Source of the DNA: Zygnema cylindricum | Lineage: Eukaryota; Streptophyta; Zygnematophyceae; Zygnematales; Zygnemataceae | Assembly: GCA_037447655.1 (NCBI GenBank) | Contig: JBBHKE010001937.1 | Location: 91,495 to 114,538 of the forward strand | DNA length: 23,044 nucleotides | Direction of reading: 5' to 3' | Part shown: positions 11,301-18,618 of the stretch, in pieces | Position numbering within the stretch: the stretch's first letter is position 1 | How the letters are laid out: the number at the start of each line of letters is the position of its first letter | Notes under the pieces: generated by a model | Database searches by the model: none | What the model was told of the DNA's origin: nothing | What the model saw: only the letters and a program-made list of their open reading frames with translations | Position numbers and translations under genes: made by a program

Positions 11301-14300
11301 TTGTCCAAGACGCAAGGGAGATTTTGAGATTCGTCACAAACCATAACATGAGTGCACCCATATTCGACAAGATCTCTACACTCAAGCTTTTGAAACCTAG
11401 AAAGACCAGGTTTGCGACAAATTTTGTCACGCTTCGAACATTTTTAGAGGTGAAGGACAACATAGAGCGCCTAATAATTTATCATGATTACAAGCAGTGG
11501 ATAAGAAAGGTTGATTTCAAGTTTGAGGGGGCCAAAATTAAGAGCCACATTTTGAGACCGTAGGTTTAGATGAGAGTGAGGGAGGAGGTTGTGGTTGTTT
11601 TAGAGCCTGTGGTACGACTGGTGAGGGAGTGTGACAAAGGGGCCACAAATGTGGGGAAGGTTTATTATGGCTCCTACATGATTATCCATTACTTGGATAA
11701 TATATCCAACAATGGAGGAGAGGGAGACTACGGAAGAGTGCACCTATCTGCACACATTTTGGAGGAGCTAATAACATTTTAGATGGTCAGATAGGAGATG
11801 GCACATAGCCCCATACATGAAGTCACCTATCTGCACACATTTTGGAGGAGCTAAAAACATTTTAGATGGTCAGATGGGAGATGGCACATAGCTCCATACA
11901 TGCAGTCACCTATGTACTCGATTCCCGAGTACCAACGTGTTGCGAATGGGCAGCATTCAAATGTCATAGTCATAGAAGGATTCCATAACTATGTTTGATA
12001 AACAGTTACCAAATGTGGATGACTTAGCTGAGGCCCACATTGAGTTGCCTAAGTACAAAGGTTTTGACGATGTCTTTGGGAGGGAGGTAAGAAAAGCTTG
12101 TGCTAAGAGGATACCAGGGTGGAAATGGTGGAAGCGGTTTGGGGTTGTCACCTGTATCTTGAAGAAGGTAGTAATTAAGATCCGTGCATAGTGCTTAGTT
12201 GGAAGTTTCTGTGAGAGGAATTGGTCAATTTATGATCGTATTCACTTTAATAAAAGGAACAAGCTACCAGCTAAAAGGGCTAAAAAAAAAGGTTTTGGTC
12301 TTTAGCAATCTCAAATTAGTACACAAGATCAAGGATGTCAGCTATGAGGAGGCTATGATCGCATGAGAGGAAGAGGAAGGGGAGGTAGTGGAAGAAGAGT
12401 TTTGATTTAAACATGTTTAGCCTAAATTGGAGTAGGGAAATAGAGGAGAGAGCCTTATTCACGGCCTGCAATGAGTTGAGCCACTTTTTGTATAAAAAAT
12501 AAACCATATTCATAATATGAAAAAAATAGGTTATTTTTTGCTTCAATTGTGAATTTGTGATTCATTGTCGATATGTTGTAACAGAGAGTCGCAGACATAG
12601 TGCCAAGAGGGCGTGGGTGCCGAGTCGACGCTGGCCCTTGTTACACATGTTTCTTGGTTTTTTTTTTTTGTAAAGCTAAAGTCGGTCATCGCATTTTATA
12701 AACACATCATCCTGTTCTATGCGCATATTTATTATTTTTTGGCCGTTTCATGCGGGCGTTTTATGCGAATTGAACAACTAGGTGTGGCCGATCTAAGGTT
12801 ACTCCCTTAAATAGTGTTTTCAAGACTGTTTTATGATTTTCGGCCAGAAAAAGCCGCAAATGAACTAGCTTTTTTAACACTAATAGCGATGGGCAACCTA
12901 CCTCACAATTTCTAAGTACGGTGTGTGAACAAAACATTTGGGACAAGTTTCAAAAGGTACAAAAAAAACGTAAATGACACAACGATCTTGCAAACCATCG
13001 TTTGTATGATATTGGCTACTTCATTACCTTCTTTTTCAATGATATTTCCAGATTGTTTCTTCTTTTTCCGTAAATTTGCGTAAAGTTTGAAGTAGAAATG
13101 TTGGAATAAAGAAGCCGAAAAGAAATGAAAACTCGGAAACAGGAAGAACAAAAAAGTACTACAAAGAAAGAGTTTATCTTTAGTTGAAATCTAAACTCAC
13201 ATCCAAGAATAAATGGAAGCTCAAAAAGTTCCAATTTTTCTTACCTCCAAAAGCCCTGGATGAGACTCAGGTAGAAGACGAATCAAACGACCTCCTTTCA
13301 GAAAAGCCTAGAAAAAAACTAAAAATAATCCAGTTAAGAAAAAAACTGAAAAAAAACTTGCAACAACAAAACATAGTAACCAAAACAAAAACCAGTACGA
13401 CTTTGTTTTTGAATTCTAAAAGCCCCTTTTAATTTCTCTCTACAAATTTATTTAACTGGACCATAACCGATTTCAAACAAATATTAGTAAAAAACTAATA
13501 ATAGGAAATATATGTCTTTGAAAGCTATTTGCATAGAGATGGAGATAGGGAGGAAAAAAAAGTGGGTGATGAAGGACAGAAGAGAGAAAGAGGAAGAGGG
13601 AAAGTGGTATGGCGAGAGAGGGTGGTGGAGATTGAGAAAGGGATTTCTAAGAGAGAGAGAAAGGGAGTAAGAAAGATAGTTTCAACCTCTAATTGCCTGA
13701 TATGTGATCCACACTTCTACGTATTCATACTACACATTCATTTCGAAGTCTTTAGAGCTCTTTTAGGGTCTTGGGAGGAGAGGGAGGGGGAGAGGGAGAG
13801 GGAGAGGGAGAGGGAGAGGGGAAAGGGGATGGAGAAGGCAAAAGAGAAGAGTGAGAGATGGAGAAAAGGAGAGGGAGAGAAAGAGAGAGGAGAGAGGGAG
13901 AGAGGAAGAGAGAAAAAAAAACAGACCAACCATTCTATCTTTGATTCCCTCATCTCTCATCCACGCTATTAATGGTGTCTCCAAATCCTCACCTCCTCCG
14001 AAAGTTCTTTTGTGGCGCAGTCTTCCACAGAGGTGTGTTTCTTGGAGAGACCACCACATGGCACTCCGTACACTAGCTCATTGGCGCCCTGTCACATCAC
14101 ACAATGCACGAACCATGGGAAAACAATTGTTAAAAACAACTTCCTAAGGTCATAAAAATAACCTAAAATGTCATAAAAAAACAAAAGCGTAAAACATCGT
14201 TAGCAAGCCACTTTCAAAAACACCAAAAAACACCTATTAAGACACATATGCAGAAGCTGCCACATGGCATTTGTACACCAGCTCATTGACAGTGTCACGT

Positions 14301-15957
14301 CACGCAAGGCAGGATCCACAAATTAAACACCTTAAAAAAAATGTAAGAAGTAACCTAAGCAGTCAGTACAAAAACCATAAAAACAATCACTGCAGAAGAA
14401 CCTTAAAATCATTAAAAAAATGCTAAAAAAACCATGAAGAGAGCCCTAAAAAGTTGACATAATAACCTAAAAAACAATGAAAAAACAGCCCCAAAAACCC
14501 GTGAAAACCACGTCGACTAACCTGAGTCGATTTGATGATGAAGGTAATAGTCTTGAAGGAGAAAGACTCACTAAATACCCCAAAAATCCCACTAATGTAA
14601 CCCACTAAAAAGCCGTTTAAACTCCGTTTAAACATTATTGGAACCTGTTCAAAAGTCCTTAAACCCAGTGTAAAACCGTTTAAAAACAAGTTCCTTACAC
14701 GAGCATATTCGAAGAAAAGTGTGAAAGTCTTGGAGTAGAAAATATCACTAAAATCGCCATCACAAGAAAACGCACTAAAAGCCCTGTTTAAACCCTGTTT
14801 AAACATGGAATAGATCCGTTAAGAAACAGTGAACTATTTAAACTCAATTCCCCATTTTCTTCCTATTACCTGGGCATATTCGGAGATAAGAGTGACAGTC
14901 TTGGAGGAGGAGTGGTAGGGGACCACCGCCACAAAATGACAAGACTCTGTCTTCGCACCGACCACGTCGTACTCGATGAGGCGGTCAGCAGGGGAGGGAG
15001 AGGGCTGGCTGGACCGCAGGGGGTGCTGGGAGAGGGAGAGGGAGAGGGAGGGGGAGGGGGGGGGGGAGGCGTTAGGGGAGGAGAGAGGCTTACATGTGAG
15101 TATGAGCATTATTTCAGAGATATCTACTGCTTTCGTTTCATTATAACTCACTAGACAATAGTCAATATAAGATGAAAGGGTTAAAGAAAGGAAAAAAGAG
15201 AGGAGGAGAGAGAGGAGATGGAGGAGGGCACGAGCGGCAGGGGAAGGGGAGGGGGGGGGGAGGGAGACAGACTACTTTTAGAACTTGAATTCCTGAGGTG
15301 AAGATTTATCATCTCTCACATCCAATTTTGAACCTGTTGGTGTAAAGACTGATAAGAGGATTGAAAACAAATGGAAAAATAAAACAAGTATACTGTGTAC
15401 CTCTACGACACGATTAAAAACTTGAATGTATCGCGAATATTTGAGCTCCTCCTGCGGGCAGAGAAAGAAAAAAGAAAAAAGAAAACTGGGTTCTACTTAA
15501 ATTTAGATTCAGACAGATTTTATTGGGACGATACTCAAGTGTTTCAATCAACATTTGAAGTGAAAAGAAAAATGTCCGGAAAGACATATAACCGAAGTAA
15601 ATTTCGAAAACACAATCAAGGTTAATGTTTAAAAACGGAAAAATAAACTGGTCCATACAAAAATTGAAACTGAAATAAAATTCGCAATATTACAATAATA
15701 ATAATTTACATGAAAATATGCATAACTTCCTCAGAGAATTCTTAACCAAAATCGTTAAAACCAAAATCATACAAAATTTGTAGAAACAAGATGGTTAACA
15801 AACATTTTTCAAGACAGGGGAACCCAAAATGTTTTTTCAAACGTGCTTAAGAGTATGTTTACCTTCACAATTTGAAAATTGTACTTTTGTTTCTGAGTTT
15901 CGATTGTGTCTCCTTCTGCTTTGGGAGGCATAACTTTCAAATTTTCTCTTTTTGATT
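5171..15957 (-). CDS. Nudix-fold hydrolase, at least six exons
   Basis: Exons on the minus strand: 15863-15957, 14870-15025, 13993-14088, 13245-13307, 6083-6133, 5171-5335. All junctions between them are phase 0. From the Met at 15931 the product is 199 aa. Residues 36-75 (EYDVVG, SKTVTLISEYAQ) resemble the strands before the catalytic loop of ADP-ribose/ADP-sugar pyrophosphatase-type Nudix enzymes. The Nudix box spans residues 88-110 with core KELSEE (Glu103, Glu106, Glu107 present). It is degenerate: Thr at the first Glu position, Lys for Arg and Phe for the late Gly. KWCKNRFTPFLVIDPE and LEEFINLQKVDIP follow, then a C-terminal helix. The substrate is unknown. The family is seen directly in the motifs; exon joins are inferred from splice signals and frame. 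Confidence 0.85.
5336..6082 (-). other. Nudix gene intron 5
   Basis: 747 bases, very AT-rich, with long T runs on the sense strand just before the last exon. I see no element or hidden exon in it. Open frames at 5604-6242 on the plus strand are AT-rich noise that overlaps exon 5 on the other strand. Confidence 0.7.
6083..6133 (-). CDS. Nudix gene exon 5 (51-base exon)
   Basis: 17 codons, VKWCKNRFTPFLVIDPE, between acceptor CCTCACAG (AG at 6135-6134) and donor GAG|GTACTT (GT at 6082-6081). It lies 7,111 bases from exon 4. The intron between holds the nested transposons. Confidence 0.83.
6461..6662. mobile_element. 202-bp TIR element (MITE), family A, copy 2
   Basis: Left end TACACCTTACGTCACTATTA. 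The reverse complement of the right end reads TACTGCCCGTCGTTATTAGA. The TIR shares the family A pattern (TA, six to nine variable bases, then TCGTTATTAG). Left end weaker than in copy 1. It directly abuts copy 3 through the shared sequence TATA. Confidence 0.55.
6663..7198. mobile_element. TIR element, family A, copy 3 (536 bp)
   Basis: Left end TACACCGTGTATCGTTATTA followed by GCGTCAATGACAC, a good family A terminus. The reverse complement of the right end reads TACACTGCCCATTGCTAGTA. The interior (6726-7140) has no recognisable product; the frame at 6726-6917 shows no domain. The pairing of these two ends is inferred from orientation and spacing. Confidence 0.5.
7336..7343 (+). repeat. hAT target site duplication, left
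   Basis: tgtggccg, immediately outside the left TIR. Identical to the 8 bp outside the right TIR. Eight bases is the standard hAT target length. Confidence 0.85.
7344..7509 (+). mobile_element. Detached 5' end of hAT copy 1
   Basis: Homologous in direct orientation to 10106-10271: both run from TTGTTCAATTCG through tactattttac, gattttgaac and a GTAC site, to gtttgaac. Copy 1 breaks after gtttgaac and its 3' TIR follows at once (CCTAGTTGTTCAATTTG from 7510). Confidence 0.75.
7817..9978 (-). pseudogene. hAT transposase pseudogene, copy 1 (DUF659 / hAT dimerisation)
   Basis: Reading the minus strand: degenerate N-terminal zinc-finger region near 9978, then FFADGLALRLDDPYFKAAV and VIGASLTSDGWIIVDQTP (DUF659 core, about 9300-9605). 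Then come SAYVLDVILED, LRFVTNHN and KFATNF (near 8900-9120), YVLDFEYQC, and near the 3' end VASSCERNGSTYGHIHSKKR, the hAT C-terminal dimerisation motif (about 8010-8070). Several stops and frameshifts break it (for example TAG before AKVFF). A tail rich in Glu ends at TAA 7819-7817. A 197-bp tandem duplication sits inside (8265-8656). It would have encoded a nuclear DNA transposase of about 700 aa. Confidence 0.8.
8265..8656. repeat. 197-bp tandem duplication inside hAT copy 1
   Basis: tcaagcatagtctggacgcc at 8265 recurs with one change at 8462, and the two units (8265-8461, 8462-8656) match almost throughout. The duplication is absent from the equivalent part of copy 2, so it arose after the two copies separated. 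Confidence 0.85.
10370..12470 (+). pseudogene. hAT transposase pseudogene, copy 2
   Basis: Same gene as copy 1, in the opposite direction. Start MSKARGTKWEYVK with LLLQ, then CNFEYNAQATRIRTIF after a frameshift: a degenerate BED-like zinc finger. Then FFANGLPCRLLDDPFFKA (about 10760-10815), LRFVTNHNMSAPIFDK, KTRFATNFVTL, GKVYYGSYMIIHYLDN, PNVDDLAEAHIELPKYKGF, and CERNWSIYDRIHFNKRNKL near 12210-12280 (dimerisation motif). The DUF659 block seen in copy 1 (SLTSDGW) is largely lost here, between about 10870 and 11160. Many stops. An 83-bp tandem duplication lies at 11741-11906. Confidence 0.8.
11741..11906. repeat. 83-bp tandem duplication inside hAT copy 2
   Basis: Two units starting cacctatctgcacac at 11741 and 11824, each ending near the gcacatag...catacatg sequence. 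It falls in the same part of the gene as the 197-bp duplication of copy 1 but has a different length and endpoints. Confidence 0.85.
12783..12790 (+). repeat. hAT target site duplication, right
   Basis: tgtggccg, immediately outside the right TIR, matching the left copy base for base. Confidence 0.85.
12874..12900. repeat. Right terminus of family A MITE copy 4
   Basis: ttaacactaatagcgatggg followed by caaccta, in reverse orientation relative to the left end at 7251. Confidence 0.7.
13245..13307 (-). CDS. Nudix gene exon 4 (63-base exon)
   Basis: 21 codons, AFLKGGRLIRLL then PESHPGLLE. The acceptor TTTTTTTCTAG has its AG at 13309-13308; the donor is GAG|GTAAGA. Too short for ordinary open-frame searches, but both splice sites are strong and the phase fits exons on either side. 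Confidence 0.82.
13308..13992 (-). other. Nudix gene intron 3 with GA-rich tract
   Basis: 685 bases. The upper half (13529-13918) is GA-rich, dense at 13772-13918; the sense transcript would read CU-rich. The rest is AT-rich without recognisable features. Open frames of Arg/Glu or Leu/Ser composition here are repeat artefacts. Confidence 0.8.
13772..13918. repeat. GA-rich microsatellite, Nudix intron 3
   Basis: Runs of gggagagggagag and gagagaga with few interruptions. Confidence 0.93.
13993..14088 (-). CDS. Nudix gene exon 3 (catalytic Nudix box)
   Basis: 32 codons, GANELVYGVPCGG to KELSEE. Acceptor GTGACAG (AG at 14090-14089), donor GAG|GTGAGG (GT at 13992-13991). It carries the metal-binding Glu-Glu pair of the Nudix helix. 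The helix is split after EE, and the next exon supplies AFLKGG. Confidence 0.85.
14522..14806 (-). pseudogene. Two decayed tandem copies of the 3' end of Nudix exon 2
   Basis: Within intron 2 the minus strand reads FYSKTFTLFFEYAR and then, 177 bases on, FSFKTITFIIKSTQ. Both resemble exon 2 (SSKTVTLISEYAQ). Each is followed by a GT: GCTCGT|GTAAGG at 14699 and CAG|GTTAGT at 14522. The real donor is at 14870, so spacing is 171 and 177 bases. Paired GTTTAAAC sites at 14615/14626 and 14786/14797 repeat with the same 171-base period, which confirms tandem duplication. No convincing acceptors are seen, so I call them relics, not alternative exons. Confidence 0.65.
14870..15025 (-). CDS. Nudix gene exon 2
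   Basis: 52 codons, phase 0 at both ends. The acceptor CTCTCCCAG follows a very long CT tract (15028-15088). A second in-frame AG further in would remove HPLRSSQ, so the first residues are uncertain. The body reads DRLIEYDVVGAK, then CHFVAVVPYHSS and KTVTLISEYAQ, ending at donor CAG|GTAATA (GT at 14869-14868). Two decayed copies of its 3' end lie in the next intron. Confidence 0.8.
15028..15088. repeat. Polypyrimidine-type GA/GGGGA tract at the exon 2 acceptor
   Basis: gggagagggagagggagggg and a run of G on the plus strand; on the sense strand it is an unusually long C/T tract ending in CTCTCCCAG, the exon 2 acceptor. Confidence 0.9.
15178..15262. repeat. GA-rich tract, Nudix intron 1
   Basis: Imperfect GA and GGGGA repeats (gaggaggagagagaggagat, ggggaggggggggg). 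It lies about 90 bases upstream, on the sense strand, of the CT tract at the exon 2 acceptor. Confidence 0.88.
15863..15957 (-). CDS. Nudix gene exon 1 (first exon seen; start uncertain)
   Basis: 95 bases between acceptor TTGCAG (AG at 15959-15958) and donor AAG|GTAAAC. In frame it gives SKRENLKV, then MPPKAEGDTI and YNFQIVK. I place the start at the Met at 15931-15929, which makes the acceptor a 5'-UTR splice site. If the gene has an upstream coding exon, translation enters at phase 1. If the acceptor is not used, an in-frame ATG at 16045 opens a longer N-terminus. Link to the downstream exons rests on matching phase and position. Confidence 0.55.
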
Positions 15958-17169
15958 CTGCAACAAAGTTACAATTAGGGAAAATTATCTGACTATATAT
16001 AATAAATAGAAGTATGAACTGATTACATAAGTCATGATGATTCATTCACGTCCAGAGGCCAGTTTTTCTTTCTATAGAATACAAAAGCAGATTTTCATCG
16101 ACGGATGAATAGACACAATTTTTATCCACGTTATTTCAAACTACATGAGTTAACATTGGGGTTTTTCCACAAACCATACATTAATCTACGTATCATCGCG
16201 TGATAAAAACAGTGGAGATGATTATCCTGACTGTTTCTATCTTCAAAAACGTTTATGAAGAATTTGCTGCTTTGTTTTCAGTGTCCAATGTTTGATGCCC
16301 AAAATTAATTGTAAATTTTTTTATCATGATTGTTGAGTGTAATGTCCAATGTCCAATGTCCAATGTCCCATGTCCAATGTCCCATGTCCAATGTCCCATG
16401 TCCAATGTCCCATGTCCAATGTCCCATGTCCAATGTCCAGGGTCCAATGTCGTCGTCAATGTTCAATGTTCAACATCCAATGATGATTCTGCAATATGTA
16501 ATGTGCATATTACCAGATTCCATATCCAGCTTATGAAAAGGAGTATTTACTTCTTGCTTCCTAGTTCTCAAACAACAGTTCCGCAAATCAATGTCACCAT
16601 TCGCTAATGAAACCTAGCAAGTAGGAAGCAGGTCGCATATTTTCGAAGGGTTGTCCATTCCCCACCTCTACTATACGGCTTCGATGCAGAAATACTCCAG
16701 CAATGGCGGCTCTGCAAGCACCAACAATAGCCGGCACTAAAACTTTTCAGAATGATGTCAGAGCAGGTCATCCTGACGTCATGCGAATGGCAGGCACGAC
16801 ATCCTAGCATCATAATCGTATTGAGATGATGCGACATTGACGTCACGATTATGAGAAACATGTAGGGCGACCAACAAAGGGAGAGCACTTGAGCCTCACC
16901 AGTAGAGAGTGATGACCAGCAGAGCGCAGCATCACGCGGAACAATGTGCAATGGGGGGGGAGCCGTACAGGAGATACGCCAAAACGTATAGAATCGATCC
17001 AGCGCCGTGGAATCCTAACCCTAACGAAACCTAATACTGACCCTAACCCTAACGAACGTCTTTATTATCTGTGAGTGTAGCTTCACTTCCAGCAACGTTT
17101 GGACTTTGGAGTTATAACTTTTAGTACGGATTTGGACGTTGGAGTGATGGAGGATTTGTATTTCAAACC
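15958..17169. other. Region upstream of the Nudix gene
   Basis: Should hold the promoter and any 5' exon of the minus-strand Nudix gene. A heptamer minisatellite lies at 16341-16451. The minus-strand frame at 16604-16951 and the plus-strand ATG at 16703 show no recognisable domain and are not called. Confidence 0.45.
16341..16451. repeat. Heptamer minisatellite (aatgtcc / catgtcc)
   Basis: About 15 units of 7 bases. The first four are aatgtcc; then catgtcc and aatgtcc alternate strictly, giving a 14-base higher-order unit, and the last units decay (agggtcc, aatgtcg). A 7-base period rotates through all three frames, which explains the Gly-His-Trp-Thr type open frames on both strands. Confidence 0.95.
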
Positions 17170-17380
17170 TACACCGTGAATCGCTATTAGAGTAATGAAA
17201 TAGATAGCGTAATGAAACAATTAGCGTTATTCACGCTAATTGGGAATTTCAGTTTATTACAAAAAAAAAAAGGGAATTGCTAATCGCAGAGACGATTTTT
17301 GCTGCGCGCAGGTACAGTAGTTGTCAAAAATTGTACATTTAAAGTACAAATTCGTACAGTCTACGTACCTTTAATTTCAG

Positions 17381-17487
17381 ATCTGAACAACTTTGACTGG
17401 CGGATTATTGTACCGGCGGTTAAAATATTGTCGCGCTTGCAAACGTCGACAGTCATAAAAAAAAAAAAAATCACACGGCCGGCGCAG
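17381..17487 (+). repeat. Subterminal repeat, unit 1 (direct)
   Basis: gaacaactttgactggcgga, a ttgtaccggcggttaaaa block, cgcttgcaaacgtcgac, a poly-A run and tcacacggccggcgcag. Confidence 0.8.
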
Positions 17488-17542
17488 ATTTACTGTAACC
17501 AAACTGCGGCTGCCACATATAAATAAAATGGCTGCGCGCAGG

Positions 17543-17570
17543 TACACCGCGCATCGTTATTAGTGTCACG
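17543..17570 (+). repeat. Unpaired family A terminus
   Basis: TACACCGCGCATCGTTATTA followed by GTGTCACG. I find no matching inverted end downstream. It is either a solo end or a second, nested element inside copy 5. Confidence 0.6.
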
Positions 17571-17659
17571 GTCACTAATTTGGGTTCTTAAAATTTTGAT
17601 TTTTTTCCAAAAATAGTATACGTGATTTTAATTTTTCCTTGACGTTAATTGAGGTTCCG

Positions 17660-17802
17660 TACAAATTACGAACCTTTAAGTTCAGATCTGACGGTCAATC
17701 CGTCGAACAACTTTGACTGGCGAAATATTGTACTGGCGGTTAAAAAGGTATCTTCCGAACGTCGACCGTCATAAAAATAAACAATTCACACGGCCGGCGC
17801 AG
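17660..17802 (+). repeat. Subterminal repeat, unit 2 (direct)
   Basis: Same order of blocks as unit 1, with gacggtcaatccgtc before gaacaactttgactggc, then gtactggcggttaaaa, gaacgtcgaccgtc and ttcacacggccggcgcagg. Confidence 0.8.
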
Positions 17803-17970
17803 GTTTAAATATTAAAACACGAAACGAAATAAACTTTGTACACTATAATAAAACGAACCGACGTAAAAGTATCAATTGACATTAAATGAAAAAATGCGCG
17901 TCGTCACGCGCGAAGAAATCGAGCCACACTATCTATGAATCAAAATTCTTACATTGACAGCGAAATTTCG

Positions 17971-18036
17971 TTACGTGCGTTATAATATTTCCGTACAAGA
18001 CTTACATTTCGTGCGTTTAAATACTTCCGTACAAGA
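17971..18036 (+). repeat. 34-base direct repeat pair
   Basis: Two adjacent units share cgtgcgtt, then cttccgtacaagact (tttccgtacaagact in the first). Confidence 0.75.
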
Positions 18037-18238
18037 CTTAGAGTACTTCAGTTTAAAGAAGTTTAGTTTCAGTTTGCGTCTTAGTTCAATGTAACGCTTA
18101 TACGACTAAATTTCGATTTTGCGGCTAAGTTAATGTCCAACGTGCTTTCACCGTGGAGCTCACGTAACAACAAAAAGTGATTGTCTGCAACACTTTTATT
18201 TACATGTGGTTGCCGCAGTTTTGTTACCGTAAACGTTC

Positions 18239-18395
18239 GCAGGCCGTGTGAATTGCTATTTTTTTTTTGACGGTCAACGTTCGCAAGCGCGGCAAAAGTT
18301 TAAGCGGTTGAAACAATATTTTGAAAGTCAAAGCTGTCCAACCGATTGACCGTCAAATTCAGACTCAACGGTACTTTACATGTACAAATGTGTAC
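18239..18395 (-). repeat. Subterminal repeat, unit 3 (inverted)
   Basis: The minus strand reads GACGGTCAATCGGTTGGACA, then GCTTTGACTTTC, CGCGCTTGCGAACGTTGACC and AATTCACACGGCCTGCG. With unit 2 it makes a long inverted repeat around a 436-base spacer. Confidence 0.8.
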
Positions 18396-18438
18396 TTCGA
18401 ACGTACAATGTGCGCAACCAAAACAGTCACTTGTTGCA

Positions 18439-18470
18439 TTCACACTAGAAACAGACGGTGAATGAGATGA
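18439..18470 (+). repeat. 32-base inverted repeat, left arm
   Basis: ttcacactagaaacagacgg plus tgaatgagatga; its reverse complement occurs at 19039-19070 with two mismatches, separated by 568 bases. Confidence 0.85.
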
Positions 18471-18556
18471 CGAACTGAATGCTCCTGTACCATTCATTTT
18501 GCAAAAAAACAAAAAACAGAGGCGCCAAACAGGTCGACCGCTCGACTGTCAACCTA

Positions 18557-18618
18557 TTTGGAGCGTAGCGACAGACAAAATATACTTTTTGGAGAGTAGC
18601 GACGGACAAAACATACGG
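18557..18618 (+). repeat. 31-base tandem repeat, two units
   Basis: tttggagcgtagcgacagac and tttggagagtagcgacggac begin successive units, each followed by aaaa(t/c)ata. Confidence 0.8.

Larger units (their letters stand above)
7344..12782. mobile_element. Composite hAT (DUF659-type) transposon, two decayed copies head to head
   Basis: Outer TIRs are CCAGGTTGTTCAATTCG at 7344-7360 and, reverse-complemented, CCTAGTTGTTCAATTCG at 12766-12782 (15 of 17 identical). Four blocks are seen: a 5'-end fragment on the plus strand (7344-7509); a body with its 3' end outward on the minus strand (7510-10105); and a complete plus-strand element (10106-12782) made of its own 5' end (10106-10271) and body. 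The two bodies are similar end to end but have diverged by many substitutions and indels, so the event is old. Both transposase frames are broken and the unit is probably inactive. Confidence 0.85.
7251..12900. mobile_element. Family A MITE, copy 4, split by the hAT composite
   Basis: Left end TACACAGCCCATCGTTTTAA. The reverse complement of the right end reads TAGGTTGCCCATCGCTATTA followed by GTGTTAA. Removing the hAT composite and one copy of its target duplication leaves 203 bp, the same size class as copies 1 and 2. So the hAT landed inside a resident MITE, which itself sits in intron 4 of the Nudix gene. Confidence 0.7.

Noticed and set aside
10106-12782. hAT copy 2 as an intact autonomous transposon
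   Set aside because: Both TIRs are present but the transposase frame has many stops and much of the DUF659 block is missing.
16253-16607. Repetitive Gly-His-Trp-Thr and Cys-Pro-Met-Ser open frames on both strands
   Set aside because: Produced by the 7-base minisatellite, which cycles through all three frames; no protein evidence.
16604-16951. A 115-residue minus-strand frame upstream of the Nudix gene, considered as its first exon
   Set aside because: No transit-peptide or domain pattern and no clear donor in the right phase for the acceptor at 15958.
17013-17054. Telomere-like cctaaccctaacg repeats
   Set aside because: Only about two perfect CCCTAA units in each of two patches, with other sequence between; too few for an interstitial telomere, and not the usual plant CCCTAAA.
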